From: Thermoplasmata archaeon
GTDB lineage: Archaea; Thermoplasmatota; Thermoplasmata; Lutacidiplasmatales; UBA184
Direction of reading: 5' to 3'
NCBI GenBank assembly: GCA_030037035.1
Contig: JASHSA010000074.1
Coordinates: forward strand, 1-5,626
DNA length: 5,626 bases
Shown: piece after piece, positions 4,667 to 5,626 of the stretch
Numbering within the stretch: the first letter of the stretch is position 1
How the letters are laid out: each line of letters begins with the position of its first letter
The notes under the pieces: generated by a model
Database searches by the model: none
Seen by the model: only the letters and a program-made list of their open reading frames with translations
What the model was told of the DNA's origin: nothing
Position numbers and translations under genes: made by a program

Positions 4667-5626
4667 GTGGCGAGCGAGGCCGCCTCCGGTTCGTCGGCGA
4701 GGGGCGTCTCGGCGTTCGCGCGCCTCGGCCGGGCCGTCGTCCGTCGGCCGTTCGTCCCGTTGGTCGCCTGGGTCGTGCTCGTGGCGGCCGCCGCCCCGTT
4801 CCTCTCTCACCTGGGCGCCGTGACGACCAGTTCGACCGAGTCGGTCGCGTCCAACGCCCCGAGCAATCTCGCGGCGGCTCGGTTCGCCGAGCTGTTCCCC
4901 GGCGACAACGGAGCGTCGTCGACGATCCTCCTGTTCTACGGCCCGGACGTCGTCGGCGCCGCCGGTCAGGGGCTCGTCCTCAACGTCACGGCGGCGATCG
5001 AGCGCAGCCGAGCCCTGGTCGACGTGCGGACGGTCTCGAGCGTCTACACGGCCTACTCCGCCTACCTCGCCGGGGAGACCGAGCTCGCCGGCGCGGCGAT
5101 CGGCTCGGCGGAGACCGGCTCGCCGAACCTCACCGCGGCGGTGAACGGGAGCGCGGAGCTCCTCTGGGGCCCGCCGGCGCTCTTTGTCGCGAACTGGGAG
5201 GCGCTCGTGCAGGCGTCGGGCCCGCCCGCCTCCGCGTCGAACGCTCCGGCGTACAACGAGACCGTCGGCGACCTCGCGGGGTCGCCGGAGGCGCTCGACG
5301 TCCTCGCCGCCTTCTACAACGGGACCGGCGGCTCGGCGACCGGGTTCAACGGCTCCGCGGCCGACTGCGCCTCCGACTACCCGTCGCTCGCCGCGGTCGT
5401 CGCCTGCGCCGACACGAGCGCACGCGCGAACGTCGGAGCGATCCTCGCCTCGCTCCCGGACCTGAACGCGACAATCGCCCCCGCGGTCCTGGCCGGGATG
5501 GGCATCGAGAACTCTACGAACGCGACCACCGTCCTCGACGTCGCGGCGGGGTTCGTCGCCGCCTCCTCCGGCCTCCCGACGACCTGGGTCGAGGACGTCT
5601 GGACCTGGGAGGCGACCGACCACCGG
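4667..5626 (+). CDS. MMPL/RND-family membrane transporter, N-terminal part (runs off the right edge)
   Basis: The frame from GTG 4667 stays open for 320 codons to the last base, so only the start of a large protein is present. The in-frame TAA at 4640-4642 with no other start before 4667 fixes the beginning. The protein has a short cytosolic segment with the FARLGRAVVRRPFVPLVAWVVLVAAAAPF pattern (17-45), typical of the first helix of MMPL/RND proteins, and then SNAPSNLAAARFAELFPGDNGASSTILLFYG (62-92), matching the start of the first extracytoplasmic porter domain. Residues 93-320 remain outside and are rich in Ala, Gly, Ser and Thr. They hold nine N-X-S/T sequons (N106, 154, 160, 197, 218, 228, 267, 282, 285), fitting a glycosylated archaeal surface domain, and only two cysteines (C234, C247). 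The remaining helices and conserved intramembrane residues lie beyond the window, so the substrate, whether lipid, drug or other, cannot be inferred. Confidence 0.82.
   Translation, partial: MASEAASGSSARGVSAFARLGRAVVRRPFVPLVAWVVLVAAAAPFLSHLGAVTTSSTESVASNAPSNLAAARFAELFPGDNGASSTILLFYGPDVVGAAGQGLVLNVTAAIERSRALVDVRTVSSVYTAYSAYLAGETELAGAAIGSAETGSPNLTAAVNGSAELLWGPPALFVANWEALVQASGPPASASNAPAYNETVGDLAGSPEALDVLAAFYNGTGGSATGFNGSAADCASDYPSLAAVVACADTSARANVGAILASLPDLNATIAPAVLAGMGIENSTNATTVLDVAAGFVAASSGLPTTWVEDVWTWEATDHR

Noticed and set aside
5184..5465. 93-codon plus-strand frame
   Set aside because: It is an Arg/Ser/Thr-rich shadow lying within the MMPL coding sequence, which continues uninterrupted in its own frame.
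3554..5623. Very long minus-strand open frame (689 codons) opposite cmk, truB and the MMPL gene
   Set aside because: It is Arg/Gly/Asp/Glu-rich without domains, which is what the antisense frame of GC-rich genes gives, while the plus strand carries clear Cmk, Cbf5 and MMPL motifs.

Overview
The window is a very GC-rich archaeal chromosome segment. The archaeal assignment rests on an archaeal-type SecY, a DUF106/EMC3-like YidC relative, an archaeal (type 2) CMP kinase, a Cbf5-type pseudouridine synthase with a PUA domain, and a clean TATA box about 30 bases before the secY start. The order secY - DUF106 - cmk - truB/cbf5 is the tail of the euryarchaeal ribosomal-protein/secY cluster. Very high GC together with heavily sequon-rich surface proteins suggests a high-GC euryarchaeon, perhaps of the Thermoplasmatota, but this is inference and no marker was compared by alignment.

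Positions 1-512 contain no confidently recognised gene. They may hold the last 29 codons of an upstream gene (1-90), a 48-residue small ORF with coding-like composition (221-367), and a segment rich in inverted repeats (395-452) just before the secY promoter (TATA box 478-485).

Positions 513-4636 are one + strand block of four tightly packed genes: secY (513-2282), the DUF106 membrane insertase homologue (2269-3135), cmk (3132-3680) and truB/cbf5 (3677-4636). All three junctions overlap; two are exact GTGA stop/start overlaps, so translational coupling is likely. The first two genes serve membrane protein insertion and export, the third makes CDP/dCDP from CMP/dCMP, and the fourth is the catalytic subunit of H/ACA-guided RNA pseudouridylation. 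Adenylate kinase, which sits between secY and DUF106 in many euryarchaea, is missing here.

Positions 4667-5626 are the 5' part of a large MMPL/RND-type membrane protein that runs off the right edge. It has one N-terminal membrane helix followed by a long extracytoplasmic domain with nine N-glycosylation sequons. A TTAA element inside the 30-base gap before its GTG start may be a separate leaderless promoter.

No mobile element, CRISPR array, tRNA or rRNA was seen. The most notable features are the extra N-terminal membrane segments on both SecY (a two-helix hairpin) and the DUF106 protein (one helix plus an acidic tail), and the competing inverted repeats upstream of secY. I did not find a clearly new multi-gene system.
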